The notes under the pieces are model-generated. The model ran no database searches. It saw only the letters and a list, made by a program, of their open reading frames with translations, and was not told the origin of the DNA. From [Erwinia] mediterraneensis (GTDB taxonomy: Bacteria > Pseudomonadota > Gammaproteobacteria > Enterobacterales > Enterobacteriaceae), in contig NZ_LR026978.1 of assembly GCF_900604315.1 (NCBI RefSeq), positions 487,909 to 551,908 of the forward strand: a DNA stretch of 64,000 bases. The letters run 5' to 3'. Below are positions 45,625-56,233 of this stretch, one piece after another. Both the position numbers and the translations under genes were made by a program. How positions within the stretch are numbered: the stretch's first letter is position 1; each line of letters begins with the position of its first letter.

Positions 45625-45652
45625 GCGGATCTGTTCAGGTCCGCTATTTTTA
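45625..45652 (+). terminator. Terminator of the nrdHIEF operon
   Basis: Stem GCGGATCT / AGGTCCGC (45625-45632 with 45637-45644, one G-T pair) with a short loop, followed by TATTTTTAT. Ten bases after the nrdF stop. Between here and proV (to 46008) no gene is seen; the region holds the ProU promoter. Confidence 0.75.
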
Positions 45653-45903
45653 TTATCCGCTCTCCTTTCTTCCGCCTGTTTCCCGCCCTCTCGCTGTCGC
45701 ATTTTCAGACTTATTTGCCGCTACAGGCGTTTTTTTCACCCTGAAATCGGACTTATTCCAGCTGATTTTTCCCGCATCCGGCGGGAAAGCGGCAAAATTC
45801 TGCCCACCGCAACAGGAAAATTTATTCCCGCGCATCCCTTGTGATTACTGGAAATTTTCGCCCTGCACCGCAGGGCACACCCGGCAAATAGGGGTGTCAA
45901 GGG

Positions 45904-45931
45904 TTGTCAGATAATCTCAGTGTGTTACGGT
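45904..45931 (+). promoter_or_regulatory. Likely ProU main promoter (osmotically induced)
   Basis: TTGTCA (45904-45909) and TACGGT (45926-45931), 16 bases apart, with CTCAGTGTGTTACGGTA between and around them. This resembles the proU P2 promoter of E. coli as remembered (TTGCCT..., CTCAGTATGTTAGGGT). Transcription would start about 65-70 bases before proV. In E. coli H-NS binds downstream within proV and represses this promoter at low salt. Confidence 0.6.
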
Positions 45932-46008
45932 ATAGGCCGCTTAATTCTAACCGGAGCGACAAATAAATATAAAGTCATTCTCTTTTTTAACCAGGATTTA
46001 ATTACTGC

Positions 46009-47208
46009 ATGGCAATTAAACTCGAAGTAAAGAATTTATATAAGATATTTGGGGACAATCCGGACCGCGCATTTAAATATATTGAGCGCGGCGACAGCAA
46101 AGAGGCAATACTCAAGAAAACCGGCCTCTCGGTCGGGGTGAAAGATGCCAGTCTGGCCATTGAAGAAGGCGAGATCTTCGTCATCATGGGATTATCCGGC
46201 TCAGGAAAATCGACCATGGTTCGCCTTCTCAATCGTCTGATAGAGCCGACGCGCGGCCAGGTTATTATCGATGGCGTGGATATTGCGAAAATATCCGAAA
46301 GCCAGCTGCGTGAAGTGCGGCGAAATAAGATTAGCATGGTATTCCAGTCATTTGCGCTGATGCCGCATATGACGGTATTAAATAATACAGCGTTTGGCAT
46401 GGAATTAGCTGGCGTACCGTTACAGGAGCGTCAGGAAAAAGCGCTGGATGCCCTGCGTCAGGTTGGTCTGGAAAATTACGCGCACGCTTATCCGGATGAA
46501 CTTTCTGGCGGCATGCGTCAGCGTGTCGGACTGGCACGCGCCCTGGCGATTAATCCCGATATTCTGCTGATGGACGAAGCCTTTTCTGCTCTCGATCCCC
46601 TTATTCGCACCGAAATGCAGGATGAGCTGGTAAAACTCCAGGCAAAACATCAGCGCACCATTGTTTTTATTTCCCACGATCTCGATGAAGCGATGCGTAT
46701 TGGCGACCGTATTGCCATTATGCAGGGCGGCGAAGTGGTTCAGGTCGGCACCCCGGATGAAATCTTAAATCATCCTGCGAATGACTATGTGCGTACCTTC
46801 TTTCGCGGTGTGGATATCAGTCACGTTTTCAGCGCGAAAGATATTGCCCGACGCAGCGCTGGCGCGCTAATCCGTAAAGCGCCCGGCTTCGGTCCCCGCT
46901 CAGCCATCAAGCTGCTGCAGGATGAAGATCGCGAATTCGGCTACGTACTGGAAAAACAGAAGTTTGTTGGCGTGGTCTCTAACGATTCGCTCAACGCGGC
47001 GCTGGCCGCCGGCGAAGGGCTCGACAGCGCACTGCTCGCCGCCCCTGCCGCCGTCACAGCGGATACCTCTCTTAACGACCTTCTGTCTCATGTGGCGCAA
47101 GCGCCCTGTGCAGTGCCAGTCGTCGGCGAAGAGAATCAGTACATTGGTATCATTTCAAAGAGCATGTTATTACGCGCTTTAGACCGCGAGGGGGGCAGCA
47201 ATGAGTAA
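46009..47208 (+). CDS. proV: Glycine betaine/proline ABC importer ATPase ProV
   Basis: A 399-residue ATPase (E. coli 400). Starts [20 protein letters not shown]. Walker [10 protein letters not shown] near residue 61, signature LSGGMRQR near 165, Walker [13 protein letters not shown]. Two CBS domains at the C-terminus (about 280-395) sense ionic strength. Energises ProW for osmoprotectant uptake. AT-rich 5' end as in E. coli, where the H-NS regulatory element lies in the coding start. Overlaps proW by 8 bases. Confidence 0.96.
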   Translation: MAIKLEVKNLYKIFGDNPDRAFKYIERGDSKEAILKKTGLSVGVKDASLAIEEGEIFVIMGLSGSGKSTMVRLLNRLIEPTRGQVIIDGVDIAKISESQLREVRRNKISMVFQSFALMPHMTVLNNTAFGMELAGVPLQERQEKALDALRQVGLENYAHAYPDELSGGMRQRVGLARALAINPDILLMDEAFSALDPLIRTEMQDELVKLQAKHQRTIVFISHDLDEAMRIGDRIAIMQGGEVVQVGTPDEILNHPANDYVRTFFRGVDISHVFSAKDIARRSAGALIRKAPGFGPRSAIKLLQDEDREFGYVLEKQKFVGVVSNDSLNAALAAGEGLDSALLAAPAAVTADTSLNDLLSHVAQAPCAVPVVGEENQYIGIISKSMLLRALDREGGSNE

Positions 47209-48343
47209 AGAAACCACGAATCCATGGGATGCGGCTTCCACGCCAGCGCCCTCCACCGCCACAGAGCCGACAACCAGTACCAGCAGCGATCCCTGGTCGG
47301 GCGCGGGCACGACCGACAGCAGCAGCGCCGATGCCTGGGGCAGCACAGGTGCCTCTTCAGGCCAGGATGCCGCCGCCAGCAGCAGCGACTGGCTCAACAG
47401 CGCGCCCGCCCCGCAGGCAGAGCATTTTGATCTGCTGGACCCGTTCCACAAAACGCTGATCCCTCTTGATCAGTGGGTCACCCAGGGGATCGACTGGGTA
47501 GTCACCCACTTCCGTCCGCTGTTCCAGGGAATACGCGTACCGGTAGATTATATTCTCAGCGCCTTCCAGCACCTGCTGCTGGGGATGCCTGCGCCGGTGG
47601 CGATTCTGCTGTTCGCGCTGATCGCCTGGCAGCTCTCCAGCTTCGGCATGGGCGTTGCGACCCTGGTTTCGCTGGTGCTGATCGGCGCAATTGGCGCCTG
47701 GTCACAGGCGATGGTCACCCTGGCGCTGGTGCTGACCGCCCTGCTGTTCTGCATCGTTATTGGCTTGCCGCTGGGGATCTGGCTGGCGCGCAGTGAACGC
47801 GCCGCCCGGGTGATCCGCCCGCTGCTGGACGCCATGCAGACCACGCCAGCGTTTGTTTACCTGGTGCCGATCGTCATGCTGTTTGGTATCGGCAACGTAC
47901 CTGGAGTAGTGGTCACCATTATCTTTGCCCTGCCGCCCATTGTGCGTCTCACCATACTGGGAATTAAGCAGGTACCTGCCGATCTGATCGAGGCCAGCGA
48001 ATCTTTTGGTGCCAGCTCGCGTCAGATGCTGTTCAAAGTGCAGCTGCCGCTGGCGATGCCCACCATTATGGCGGGCGTGAACCAGACGCTGATGCTGGCG
48101 CTGTCGATGGTGGTGATCGCCTCGATGATCGCGGTTGGCGGCCTTGGCCAGATGGTGCTGCGCGGTATTGGCCGTCTCGATATGGGACTGGCTACCGTCG
48201 GCGGCGCCGGCATTGTGATCCTCGCCATTATCCTTGACCGCCTGACCCAGTCAGTGGGTCGCGACAGCCGCAGCCGTGGCAATCGTCGCTGGTACAGTAC
48301 TGGCCCGCTGGGCCTGCTGTTCCGCCCTTTCAGCAAGAAGTAA
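47201..48343 (+). CDS. proW: Glycine betaine/proline ABC importer permease ProW
   Basis: A 380-residue permease (E. coli 354) with about seven membrane helices after a long periplasmic N-terminal tail. The tail (about 1-75) is Ser/Ala/Thr-rich and contains four spaced tryptophan units: NPWD (W9), DPWS (W32), DAWG (W46) and SDWL (W64); E. coli has fewer, which explains most of the extra length. The common part begins [20 protein letters not shown]. Couples to ProV through [20 protein letters not shown]. Confidence 0.95.
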   Translation: MSKETTNPWDAASTPAPSTATEPTTSTSSDPWSGAGTTDSSSADAWGSTGASSGQDAAASSSDWLNSAPAPQAEHFDLLDPFHKTLIPLDQWVTQGIDWVVTHFRPLFQGIRVPVDYILSAFQHLLLGMPAPVAILLFALIAWQLSSFGMGVATLVSLVLIGAIGAWSQAMVTLALVLTALLFCIVIGLPLGIWLARSERAARVIRPLLDAMQTTPAFVYLVPIVMLFGIGNVPGVVVTIIFALPPIVRLTILGIKQVPADLIEASESFGASSRQMLFKVQLPLAMPTIMAGVNQTLMLALSMVVIASMIAVGGLGQMVLRGIGRLDMGLATVGGAGIVILAIILDRLTQSVGRDSRSRGNRRWYSTGPLGLLFRPFSKK

Positions 48344-48402
48344 CTTTTCGGGCGGCCATGCCGCCCGCTCTCCCGCCGCAACAGTAAAAATAAGGAACGA
48401 CT

Positions 48403-49395
48403 ATGCGCAAGACAGCCCTTTTTGCCGCCTTAACGACGCTTATCGTCACGCAAGTTTCCGCCGCTGACCTGCCTGGTAAAGGCATCACGGTAAAACCAAT
48501 ACAGAGCACCATTTCTGAAGAGACCTTCCAGACTCTGGTGGTCAGCCGCGCGCTGGAAAAGCTGGGTTACACCGTAGAGAAGCCGAGCGAAGTCGATTAT
48601 AACGTTGGTTACACCACTATCGCCGCAGGTGATGCCACCTTTACTGCCGTAAACTGGGTGCCGCTGCATGAAGATATATATCAGGCTGCCGGTGGCGACG
48701 CAAAACTTTATCGCAAAGGTGAATTTGTGACCGGCGCGGCCCAGGGGTATCTGATCGATAAAAAAACGGCCGATCAGTATCACATCACCAATATCGCCCA
48801 GCTGAAAGAGGCCAAAATCGCGCAGCTGTTCGATACCAACAATGATGGCAAAGCCGATCTCACCGGCTGTACGCCGGGCTGGGGCTGCGAAGCGGTCATC
48901 AATCATCAGATAAAGGCGTTTGGCCTGAGCGATACCGTCGAGCACAATCAGGGCAACTACGCAGCGATGGTGGCCGATACGATTGCCCGTTACAAACAGG
49001 GCAAGCCGATCCTCTACTACACCTGGACCCCTTACTGGCTCAGCGACGTGCTTAAGCCAGGCAAAGATGTGGTCTGGCTGCAGGTGCCTTTCTCCTCCCT
49101 GCCGGGCAAGCAAAAAGATGTCGACACCAAACTGCCTGGCGGCGCCAACTACGGCTTCCCGGTAAACACCATGCACATCGTGGCAAATAAAATCTGGGCA
49201 GAGAAAAATCCGGCAGCTGCGAAACTCTTTGCTGAGATGAAGATGCCGATTAACGACATCAACGCTCAGAACGCGCGTATGCATGCGGGCGAAGCTTCAG
49301 AAGCGGATATCGACCGTCACGTTGATGGCTGGATCAAGGCGCATCAGGCCCAGTTTGATAAATGGGTGAACGACGCGCTGGCCGCTGCGAAGTAA
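48403..49395 (+). CDS. proX: Glycine betaine-binding periplasmic protein ProX
   Basis: A 330-residue substrate-binding protein (E. coli 330) with signal peptide cut after QVSAA near residue 21. Contains the Trp residues that form the betaine box ([26 protein letters not shown]) and the disulfide Cys pair in [10 protein letters not shown]. Delivers glycine betaine and proline betaine to ProVW. Preceded by AAGGAACGACT. Last gene of the operon. Confidence 0.96.
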   Translation: MRKTALFAALTTLIVTQVSAADLPGKGITVKPIQSTISEETFQTLVVSRALEKLGYTVEKPSEVDYNVGYTTIAAGDATFTAVNWVPLHEDIYQAAGGDAKLYRKGEFVTGAAQGYLIDKKTADQYHITNIAQLKEAKIAQLFDTNNDGKADLTGCTPGWGCEAVINHQIKAFGLSDTVEHNQGNYAAMVADTIARYKQGKPILYYTWTPYWLSDVLKPGKDVVWLQVPFSSLPGKQKDVDTKLPGGANYGFPVNTMHIVANKIWAEKNPAAAKLFAEMKMPINDINAQNARMHAGEASEADIDRHVDGWIKAHQAQFDKWVNDALAAAK

Positions 49396-49418
49396 TTTTC
49401 TCCTTCTCTGTCGACAAG

Positions 49419-49441
49419 GGGCGCCCGTAGCGCCCTTTTTT
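49419..49441 (+). terminator. Terminator of proVWX
   Basis: Stem GGGCGC / GCGCCC (49419-49424 with 49430-49435), loop CCGTA, followed by T6. It lies 23 bases after the proX stop. Confidence 0.85.
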
Positions 49442-49567
49442 ATTGCTGAACTTGCCGCATGGTGTTAAATGACGGTTAACTGGTATGGCCTGTTACTTAA
49501 CGCAGTAACGAAATAGTTTTTTGGGTTATTATTACCCGATTATGATTATCCGCAATTGTGCGCTTTT

Positions 49568-50746
49568 ATGAATCGTACCTCTCAGGGTCTGAGTCCTGCT
49601 CTTGTTGCACTGATGTCAGTGGCGACAGGTCTGGCGGTCGCCAGCAATTACTATGTGCAGCCTTTACTGGATACCATTGCGCATACCTTTCAGCTCTCGG
49701 TCAGTCAGGCGGGGTTTATTGTCACCACCGCTCAGCTCGGCTACGCCTGTGGCCTGCTGCTGCTGGTGCCGCTGGGCGATATGCTGGAGCGACGCGCGCT
49801 GATTGTCTCAATGAGCCTGCTGGCAGCGGGCGGTATGGTGATCACCGCGCTGTCTACCTCGCTGACACTGATGCTGCTGGGTACCGTGCTGACCGGTCTG
49901 TTTTCCGTGGTGGCGCAGATACTGGTGCCGCTGGCGGCCACCCTCGCTGCCCCGGAGAAGCGCGGCAAAGTGGTGGGGACGGTGATGAGCGGCCTGCTGC
50001 TGGGCATTTTGCTGGCCCGTACCGTGGCGGGTGCCCTGGCGCAGCTGGGGGGCTGGCGTACCGTCTACTGGGTCGCCAGCGTACTGATGGTCTTTATGGC
50101 GCTGGCGCTGTGGCGCTTCCTGCCCCGCTATCAGCAATCGGTCGCGCTGAAGTATCCGCAATTACTGTCCTCCATCTTCCGGCTCTACGCGGCCAATCGT
50201 GTGCTGCGTACGCGGGCGCTGATTGGCTGTTTGTCATTTGCTAACTTCAGCATTCTCTGGACCTCCATGGCCTTTCTGCTGGCCGCTGAGCCTTATCACT
50301 ATTCCGAAGCGCAAATCGGCCTGCTGGGTCTGGCCGGGGCGGCCGGGGCGCTGGCTGCCCGTCAGGCAGGTACCCTGGCCGATAAAGGTAAAGCGAAGCT
50401 GACCACCACTGCCGGGCTGCTGATTATGCTCTTCTCCTGGGGCCTGACCGCGCTCGGCGCACATGGGCTCATCCCGCTGATTGCCGGGATTATCCTGCTC
50501 GATCTGGCGGTACAGGGTGTGCACATCACCAACCAGAGCGTGATTTATCGCCACATGCCTGAAGCGCGCAATCGTCTGACTGCTGGCTATATGACCAGTT
50601 ACTTTATTGGCGGCGCGGCAGGTTCGCTGGTGTCGGCCAGCGCTTATCACTTTGCTGGCTGGTATGGCGTCTGCGTAGCGGGCGTCATTATAACCCTGTT
50701 GAGCCTGCTGGTGTGGTGGCGCGGCTACCGCCAGGAAAAAGTGTAA
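49568..50746 (+). CDS. ygaY: MFS exporter YgaY, intact
   Basis: A 392-residue major facilitator protein with 12 predicted helices, from the ATG at 49568 (MNRTSQGLSPALVALMSVAT; a GTG at 49556-49558 region is also possible). The MFS loop motif GDMLERRALIVS follows helix 2. It stands between proX and mprA, the place of E. coli ygaY, which is a broken gene in K-12; here the frame is whole. Close to the YnfM/AraJ-like drug or arabinose exporters. Substrate unknown. Confidence 0.82.
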   Translation: MNRTSQGLSPALVALMSVATGLAVASNYYVQPLLDTIAHTFQLSVSQAGFIVTTAQLGYACGLLLLVPLGDMLERRALIVSMSLLAAGGMVITALSTSLTLMLLGTVLTGLFSVVAQILVPLAATLAAPEKRGKVVGTVMSGLLLGILLARTVAGALAQLGGWRTVYWVASVLMVFMALALWRFLPRYQQSVALKYPQLLSSIFRLYAANRVLRTRALIGCLSFANFSILWTSMAFLLAAEPYHYSEAQIGLLGLAGAAGALAARQAGTLADKGKAKLTTTAGLLIMLFSWGLTALGAHGLIPLIAGIILLDLAVQGVHITNQSVIYRHMPEARNRLTAGYMTSYFIGGAAGSLVSASAYHFAGWYGVCVAGVIITLLSLLVWWRGYRQEKV

Positions 50747-51059
50747 AACAATGTAAACCGGGCCAGCGCACTATTCACACATTACTGAGTCTGGTATTGT
50801 TAGCAGCGCATTTATTAACTATAGTTATATTTTCACCTGAAACAATTCAGTTAAATAAATGTTTAATTTGAGAGAATTTTGAAGCGCCCTGTGTGAACAC
50901 ATTCTGCAGTGAGCGCGGGTTTTATACCCAGGGTTACGGAATGACCTCGACGCCTGATGATGACAGTGTGATCGTCCAGACAGCCCCATCGGGTGAGTCT
51001 CTGCGTTCAATATGTCACCTTGGTTATTATCCCAGTTGCAAATAGTGAGGTTTTTTTAG
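50747..51059. promoter_or_regulatory. Intergenic region upstream of mprA
   Basis: No gene is seen in these 313 bases. The AT-rich part around 50800-50880 (GCGCATTTATTAACTATAGTTATATTTTCACC) and the stretch from 50930 to 51055 should contain the mprA-emrAB promoter and its MprA operator, as in E. coli, but I cannot place the sites with confidence. AGGTTTTTTTAG precedes the mprA ATG. Confidence 0.4.
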
Positions 51060-51593
51060 ATGGAAAGTTCGTTTTCTCCCATTGAGCAGATGCTGAATGT
51101 CCGGGCTAATCGCCATAAGGATTTTCCGCTGCAGGAGATTATTCTGACGCGTCTCTGCATGCATATGCAGAGCAAATTGCTGGATAATCGCAACAAAATG
51201 CTCAAGGCGCAGGGAATTAACGAAACCTTGTTTATGGCGCTGATCACGCTGGATGCCCAGGAAAACAACAGCATTCAACCGTCAGAACTGAGTGCCGCCC
51301 TCGGCTCCTCCCGCACTAATGCCACGCGCATTGCGGATGAGCTGGAAAAACGCGGCTGGATTGAACGTCGTGAAAGCGATAACGATCGCCGCTGCCTGCA
51401 CCTTCATCTGACCGAAAAAGGCAACGAGTTTCTGCGCCAGGTGTTGCCGCCACAGCATCAGAGCCTGCAGTATCTCTGGTCTTCACTCTCTCATGATGAA
51501 AAAGCGCAGCTGGAAGGCATCACGCGCAAGCTCCTTAACCGTCTCGACAAAATGGACGAAGACCAGGTCATCGCCTCTCTTTCGCGCCAATAG
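51060..51593 (+). CDS. mprA: MarR-family repressor MprA (EmrR)
   Basis: A 177-residue MarR-type winged-helix repressor (E. coli 176) of the emrAB operon, released by uncouplers and phenolic drugs. Near-identical blocks: [20 protein letters not shown] (dimer helix), [20 protein letters not shown] (recognition helix, about 84-103) and [12 protein letters not shown] (wing). It lies 145 bases before emrA in the same direction. Confidence 0.96.
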   Translation: MESSFSPIEQMLNVRANRHKDFPLQEIILTRLCMHMQSKLLDNRNKMLKAQGINETLFMALITLDAQENNSIQPSELSAALGSSRTNATRIADELEKRGWIERRESDNDRRCLHLHLTEKGNEFLRQVLPPQHQSLQYLWSSLSHDEKAQLEGITRKLLNRLDKMDEDQVIASLSRQ

Positions 51594-51738
51594 CAAGAAC
51601 TGCGACACAATCACCCTGCGAAACCGTTATTTTAATCCCCTTTTGATCTGGCCAGCGTTTTTACGCTGGCTTTTTTCGACCCGGGCTTCCACGTGAACGG
51701 TGTGATGTATCCCGGAAAATGAAAACCTGGAGAAGAAC

Positions 51739-52911
51739 ATGAGTGCTACTGTGGAGGCGCGAAGCCCGCAACAGCCAGCCAACAAGAAGAGAAAGCGCAA
51801 AGTTGCGCTGCTGGTGCTCACTTTGTTGTTTGTTGTGACAGGGATTGCCTGGCTGGCTTACTGGTTTCTGGTACTGCGCCACTTTCAGGAGACTGACGAC
51901 GCTTACGTCGCCGGTAATCAGGTACAGGTCATGGCGCAGGTGTCGGGCAGCGTCAATAAGATCTGGTTTGATAACACTGACTTTGTAAAAAAAGGGGATG
52001 TGCTGGTTTCGCTGGATAAAACCGATGCGGAACAGGCGTTTGAAAAAGCGCAGACGGCGCTGGCCACCAGCGTACGTCAGACGCATCAGCTGATGATCAA
52101 CAGCAAGCAATATCAGGCGAATATTCATTTGCGCCAGACCGCGCTGGAACAGGCGGAAGCGGACCTGAAACGCCGTGAGCCGCTGGGCGCCAGCAATCTG
52201 ATTGGTCGCGAAGAGCTGCAACATGCCCGTGACGCCGTCGCCACGGCCAAAGCGCAGCTGGACGTTGCCCTGCAACAATATAATGCCAATCAGGCGATGA
52301 TTCTTAATACCACGCTGGAAAACCAGCCCGCCGTTAAGCAGAGCGCGGCTGAACTGCGCGATGCCTGGCTGGCGCTGCAGCGTACCGATATCCGCAGCCC
52401 GATGGACGGTTATGTATCGCGTCGCAGCGTGCAGGTCGGTGCGCATATCGATACCAGCTCCCCATTGCTGGCGGTGGTGCCGGCGAACGATCTGTGGATC
52501 GATGCCAACTTTAAAGAGACCCAACTGGCAGATGTGCGTATTGGTCAGCCGGCGACCGTGGTGAGTGATCTGTATGGTGACGAGGTGGTTTATCACGGCA
52601 AAGTGGTTGGCCTGGATATGGGCACCGGCAGTGCCTTCTCGCTGTTGCCTGCGCAAAACGCGACCGGCAACTGGATTAAAGTGGTACAGCGTCTGCCGGT
52701 GCGTATAGCGCTGGATGCGCAGGAGATTGCCCGCCACCCGCTGCGTATAGGGCTTTCAACTCTGGTCACTGTAGATACCAGCAACAAAGAGGGCAGCGTG
52801 CTGGCCACTTCCGTACGTCAACAGGCCGCCTATGAAAGCGATGCGCTGGCTATCGATCTGACCCCCGTTAACCAGATGATCAGCAATATTGTGCGTGCCA
52901 ACGCAGGCTGA
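51739..52911 (+). CDS. emrA: EmrA membrane-fusion protein of multidrug efflux
   Basis: A 390-residue periplasmic adaptor (E. coli 390). One N-terminal membrane helix (about 26-48, LLVLTLLFVVTGIAWLAYWF), the split lipoyl domain starting TDDAYVAGNQVQVMAQVSG, a long coiled coil (about 95-210) reaching towards TolC, and the barrel domain. Connects EmrB to TolC. Preceded by GGAGAAGAAC. 17 bases to emrB. Confidence 0.96.
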   Translation: MSATVEARSPQQPANKKRKRKVALLVLTLLFVVTGIAWLAYWFLVLRHFQETDDAYVAGNQVQVMAQVSGSVNKIWFDNTDFVKKGDVLVSLDKTDAEQAFEKAQTALATSVRQTHQLMINSKQYQANIHLRQTALEQAEADLKRREPLGASNLIGREELQHARDAVATAKAQLDVALQQYNANQAMILNTTLENQPAVKQSAAELRDAWLALQRTDIRSPMDGYVSRRSVQVGAHIDTSSPLLAVVPANDLWIDANFKETQLADVRIGQPATVVSDLYGDEVVYHGKVVGLDMGTGSAFSLLPAQNATGNWIKVVQRLPVRIALDAQEIARHPLRIGLSTLVTVDTSNKEGSVLATSVRQQAAYESDALAIDLTPVNQMISNIVRANAG

Positions 52912-52928
52912 TAAGGCGGGAGGCTATC

Positions 52929-54467
52929 ATGGCACAAAAACCGCTTGAGGGCGTCCCGCTGGTCCTGATGACCATCGCCCTGTCAATGGCGACGTTTATG
53001 CAGGTACTGGATTCCACTATCGCTAACGTTGCCATTCCCACCATTGCCGGTAACCTCGGTGCCTCGAACTCTCAGGGCACCTGGGTCATTACCTCCTTTG
53101 GCGTGGCGAACGCCATCTCCATTCCCATTACCGGCTGGCTGGCAAAGCGCATCGGCGAAGTAAAGTTGTTTACCTGGGCTACCGTCCTCTTCTCCCTCGC
53201 TTCCTGGGCCTGCGGTATGTCAGAAAACCTGACCACCCTGATCTTTTTCCGCATCATTCAGGGGGTGGTTGCCGGTCCCCTGATTCCGCTGTCGCAGAGT
53301 TTGCTGCTCAGCAACTATCCGCCCGCCAAACGGGGGGTCGCCCTGTCACTCTGGGCGATGACGGTAATTGTCGCCCCGATCTGCGGACCGATTCTCGGTG
53401 GCTGGATCAGTGATAACTACCACTGGGGCTGGATTTTCTTTATTAACGTGCCGATTGGCGTGCTGGTGGTGGCGTTAACGCTGCAAACCCTGCGCGGACG
53501 CGAAACCAAAACGGAAATCCGGCCGATCGATATGCTCGGCCTGGTACTGCTGGTGGTGGGGATCGGTGCGTTGCAGCTGATGCTGGATCGCGGCAAAGAG
53601 CTGGACTGGTTTAACTCGACGGAAATTATCGTGCTGACGGTGGTGGCGGTGGTGTCGCTGGCGGTGCTGGTGATCTGGGAACTCACCGATGACCATCCGG
53701 TGGTCGATCTTTCCCTGTTCAAATCGCGTAACTTCACCATCGGTTGCCTGTCGATTAGCCTGGCCTATATGCTCTATTTCGGCTCTATCGTCCTGCTGCC
53801 GCAGTTGTTGCAGGTGGTGTATGGCTATACGGCAACCTGGGCGGGACTGGCATCGGCACCGGTGGGCATTATTCCGGTGATCCTGTCGCCGATTATCGGT
53901 CGCTTTGCCCATAAGATCGACATGCGCCGGCTGGTGACATTCAGCTTCATTATGTACGCCATCTGTTTCTACTGGCGCGCTTACACCTTTGAACCTGATA
54001 TGGATTTCGGCGCCTCTGCCTGGCCGCAGTTTATTCAGGGCTTTGCCGTGGCCTGCTTCTTTCTGCCGCTGACCACCATTACGCTTTCCGGTTTGCCGCC
54101 GGAGCGGCTGGCGGCCGCCTCAAGCCTGTCGAACTTTGTGCGTACCCTGGCTGGCTCTATCGGTACCTCCATCACCACCACGCTCTGGTTTAACCGGGAG
54201 TCGATGCATCACAGCCATTTCACGGAATCAATAACGCCCTACAATCTCAACGCTCAGCAGACCTATCAGCAGCTGGAAAGTATGGGCATGACGCACCAGC
54301 AGGCTTCCGCCTGGATTGCCCAGCAGATCACCAATCAGGGGCTGATTATCTCCGCCAATGAGATTTTCTGGGCTTCTGCCGGGGTGTTCCTGCTTCTGCT
54401 GGTGATGATCTGGTTCGCCCGTCCGCCTTTCGGTTCCGGACCTGGCGGTGGCGGTGGCGCGCACTGA
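52929..54467 (+). CDS. emrB: EmrB, DHA2-family multidrug exporter
   Basis: A 512-residue MFS transporter (E. coli 512) with 14 helices that uses the proton gradient to export hydrophobic drugs and uncouplers through EmrA-TolC. Begins MAQKPLEGVPLVLMTIALSM; motif A GWLAKRIGEVKLF and motif C GPILGGWISDNYHWGW are present. The C-terminus is Gly-rich (GPGGGGGAH). Followed by a bidirectional terminator shared with yfiF. Confidence 0.96.
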   Translation: MAQKPLEGVPLVLMTIALSMATFMQVLDSTIANVAIPTIAGNLGASNSQGTWVITSFGVANAISIPITGWLAKRIGEVKLFTWATVLFSLASWACGMSENLTTLIFFRIIQGVVAGPLIPLSQSLLLSNYPPAKRGVALSLWAMTVIVAPICGPILGGWISDNYHWGWIFFINVPIGVLVVALTLQTLRGRETKTEIRPIDMLGLVLLVVGIGALQLMLDRGKELDWFNSTEIIVLTVVAVVSLAVLVIWELTDDHPVVDLSLFKSRNFTIGCLSISLAYMLYFGSIVLLPQLLQVVYGYTATWAGLASAPVGIIPVILSPIIGRFAHKIDMRRLVTFSFIMYAICFYWRAYTFEPDMDFGASAWPQFIQGFAVACFFLPLTTITLSGLPPERLAAASSLSNFVRTLAGSIGTSITTTLWFNRESMHHSHFTESITPYNLNAQQTYQQLESMGMTHQQASAWIAQQITNQGLIISANEIFWASAGVFLLLLVMIWFARPPFGSGPGGGGGAH

Positions 54468-54519
54468 GTTTGCGGGAAGGGAAAATTCATAACAGCCGCG
54501 CTGTTTGACCGCAGAAATG

Positions 54520-54548
54520 AAAAACGGGCCCGCAGGCCCGTTTTTTTA
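54520..54548. terminator. Bidirectional terminator between emrB and yfiF
   Basis: AAAAACGGGCC CGCA GGCCCGTTTTTTT: stem ACGGGCC / GGCCCGT (54524-54530 with 54535-54541) with A-run before and T-run after, so it serves emrB (plus) and yfiF (minus). This junction joins two blocks that are far apart in E. coli. Confidence 0.88.
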
Positions 54549-55571
54549 TGCGTTCTGACGCCACCATTCGGCCAGCAAAATACCGGTTGCCACCGAGACG
54601 TTGAGACTCTCCACGTTGCCGGTGCCGCCGATAGAGAGACTCAGATCCCCCTGCTGGAAGGTGGTGTCGGTAAGACCCTCACGCTCCTGTCCCAGCACCA
54701 GCACCACTTTTTCCGGCAGCGTCGCCTGCGCCAGCGGTGTGCCCTTGTGGCTGGAAGTGGTCACGATGGTATAACCCGCTTTACGGAATTCCGCCAGGCC
54801 GTCAGCGAAGCTGCTGGCGCTGATGGCGTGGACGTGCTCCGCGCCCCCTTCGGCAGTACGCACCGCCGCGCCGGACTCCAGCAGCGAGGCATCATCCACC
54901 AGCACGCCGCGTGCGCCAAAGTGGGCACAGCTGCGCATAATGGCGCCCAGGTTATGCGGGTTGCTGACATCTTCCAGCGCCAGAACGCAATCTTTCACGC
55001 CCGCCTGCGCCAGCCATTCGCTGACCGCCATGCCCATGCGCTTTTTAATCAGGAAGCAGACGCCGCCATGGTGTTCGGTACCTGAGGCTTTGGTCAGCTC
55101 GGCATCATCCACAACATGGTAGGCTTTGCGGTTAGCCGCCAGCCAGCGCAGCGCATCACGGAAACGCGGCGTGACGCTCTGTATAAACCAGGCGCGCACA
55201 ATCGCTTCCGGACGGCTCTGAAACAGCGCCTGACAGGCATTTTCGCCATAAACGCGGGTCTCTTCCATGCGCTGGCGACGCAGCTGTTCAGGATCGATCA
55301 CGCTTTTACCGCTGATGCCGCCATGATCGGGTTTGTTTTCGCTTTCTGCGGGTGCGCGGGAAACGGTGCGCCACGGGGAGTCATTACCACCGCGCGGTTT
55401 ACGGGCAGAATCATCATTGCGGCGGCCAGAACGACGATTATCTTCCTGGCGCGCAGCTGGACGGCCTCCCTTCCCGGTACGAGGATTTTGTCCGCGCGAG
55501 CGGTTCTCATCCTCGCCACGTACATACATCACTTTTACCTTGCCGCTTTTGCCTTTAAATTCGTCGTTCAT
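54546..55571 (-). CDS. yfiF: YfiF, SpoU/TrmH-family RNA methyltransferase
   Basis: A 341-residue protein (E. coli YfiF 345). An Arg/Gly/Asp-rich disordered N-terminal tail (about 1-95) is followed by the substrate-binding domain ([14 protein letters not shown], then [20 protein letters not shown]) and the SPOUT knot: motif [26 protein letters not shown] and the C-terminal [14 protein letters not shown]. It uses S-adenosylmethionine on an RNA ribose 2'-OH; the exact target is not established to my knowledge. Start [19 protein letters not shown] at the ATG at 55571. Confidence 0.93.
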   Translation of the reverse strand: MNDEFKGKSGKVKVMYVRGEDENRSRGQNPRTGKGGRPAARQEDNRRSGRRNDDSARKPRGGNDSPWRTVSRAPAESENKPDHGGISGKSVIDPEQLRRQRMEETRVYGENACQALFQSRPEAIVRAWFIQSVTPRFRDALRWLAANRKAYHVVDDAELTKASGTEHHGGVCFLIKKRMGMAVSEWLAQAGVKDCVLALEDVSNPHNLGAIMRSCAHFGARGVLVDDASLLESGAAVRTAEGGAEHVHAISASSFADGLAEFRKAGYTIVTTSSHKGTPLAQATLPEKVVLVLGQEREGLTDTTFQQGDLSLSIGGTGNVESLNVSVATGILLAEWWRQNA

Positions 55572-55729
55572 CAGTTCCTCCTGCATTGAGAGCGCGAAGA
55601 TTACCTTATGTCCTGGCGCTTAGCTATCAACTATTGTACCTATCGGGTAATCCTGATTGAGCCTCCCCGACCTCTCTTCCATAATGGCAATATTACTCTG
55701 TGTAACACAGTCTTATTTTAGAGGTGTAT

Positions 55730-56149
55730 ATGAATACGGTATGTACCTCCTGTCAGGCAACCAACCGCATTCCTGAAGAGCGTGTTGCTGACGGAGCGAA
55801 ATGTGGCCGCTGTGGCAGCGAGCTGTTTGATGGTGAGGTGGTTAATGCCACTACGGAGACGCTGGATAAATACCTGCAGGACGATCTGCCGGTAGTGGTC
55901 GATTTCTGGGCTCCCTGGTGCGGACCCTGCGTTAACTTTGCGCCGGTCTTCAAAGAAGTGGCGCAGGAGCGTAAAGGCCAGCTGCGTTTTATTAAAGTGA
56001 ATACCGAAGCGGAACCCGCCCTGAGTGCCCGTTTCCGTATCCGCAGTATTCCTACCATTATGTTGTTCAAAAAAGGTGAACTGGCGGACATGCTGAACGG
56101 CGCGATGCCGAAAGCGCCGTTTACCGAATGGCTGGATGAATCTCTCTGA
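55730..56149 (+). CDS. trxC: Thioredoxin 2 (TrxC)
   Basis: A 139-residue thioredoxin with an N-terminal zinc-binding domain (CTSC near residues 5-8 and CGRC near 26-29) and the redox site WCGPC in FWAPWCGPC (about 64). Same length as E. coli TrxC, which is induced by OxyR during oxidative stress. Start ATG at 55730 after GAGGTG; an ATG two codons upstream is less likely. Adjacent to yfiF as in E. coli. Confidence 0.96.
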   Translation: MNTVCTSCQATNRIPEERVADGAKCGRCGSELFDGEVVNATTETLDKYLQDDLPVVVDFWAPWCGPCVNFAPVFKEVAQERKGQLRFIKVNTEAEPALSARFRIRSIPTIMLFKKGELADMLNGAMPKAPFTEWLDESL

Positions 56150-56233
56150 GTACTGATGGCCAGCCCCGCGCTGGCCATATTACCTTTCCTTCCCGATTCG
56201 ATTACACTGGCGTTTTTTCGCGTACCGAGTGCT

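Noticed and set aside
51661..52737. 358-codon frame opposite emrA
   Set aside because: Mirror frame of emrA, no ribosome site, His/Gln/Arg-rich translation.
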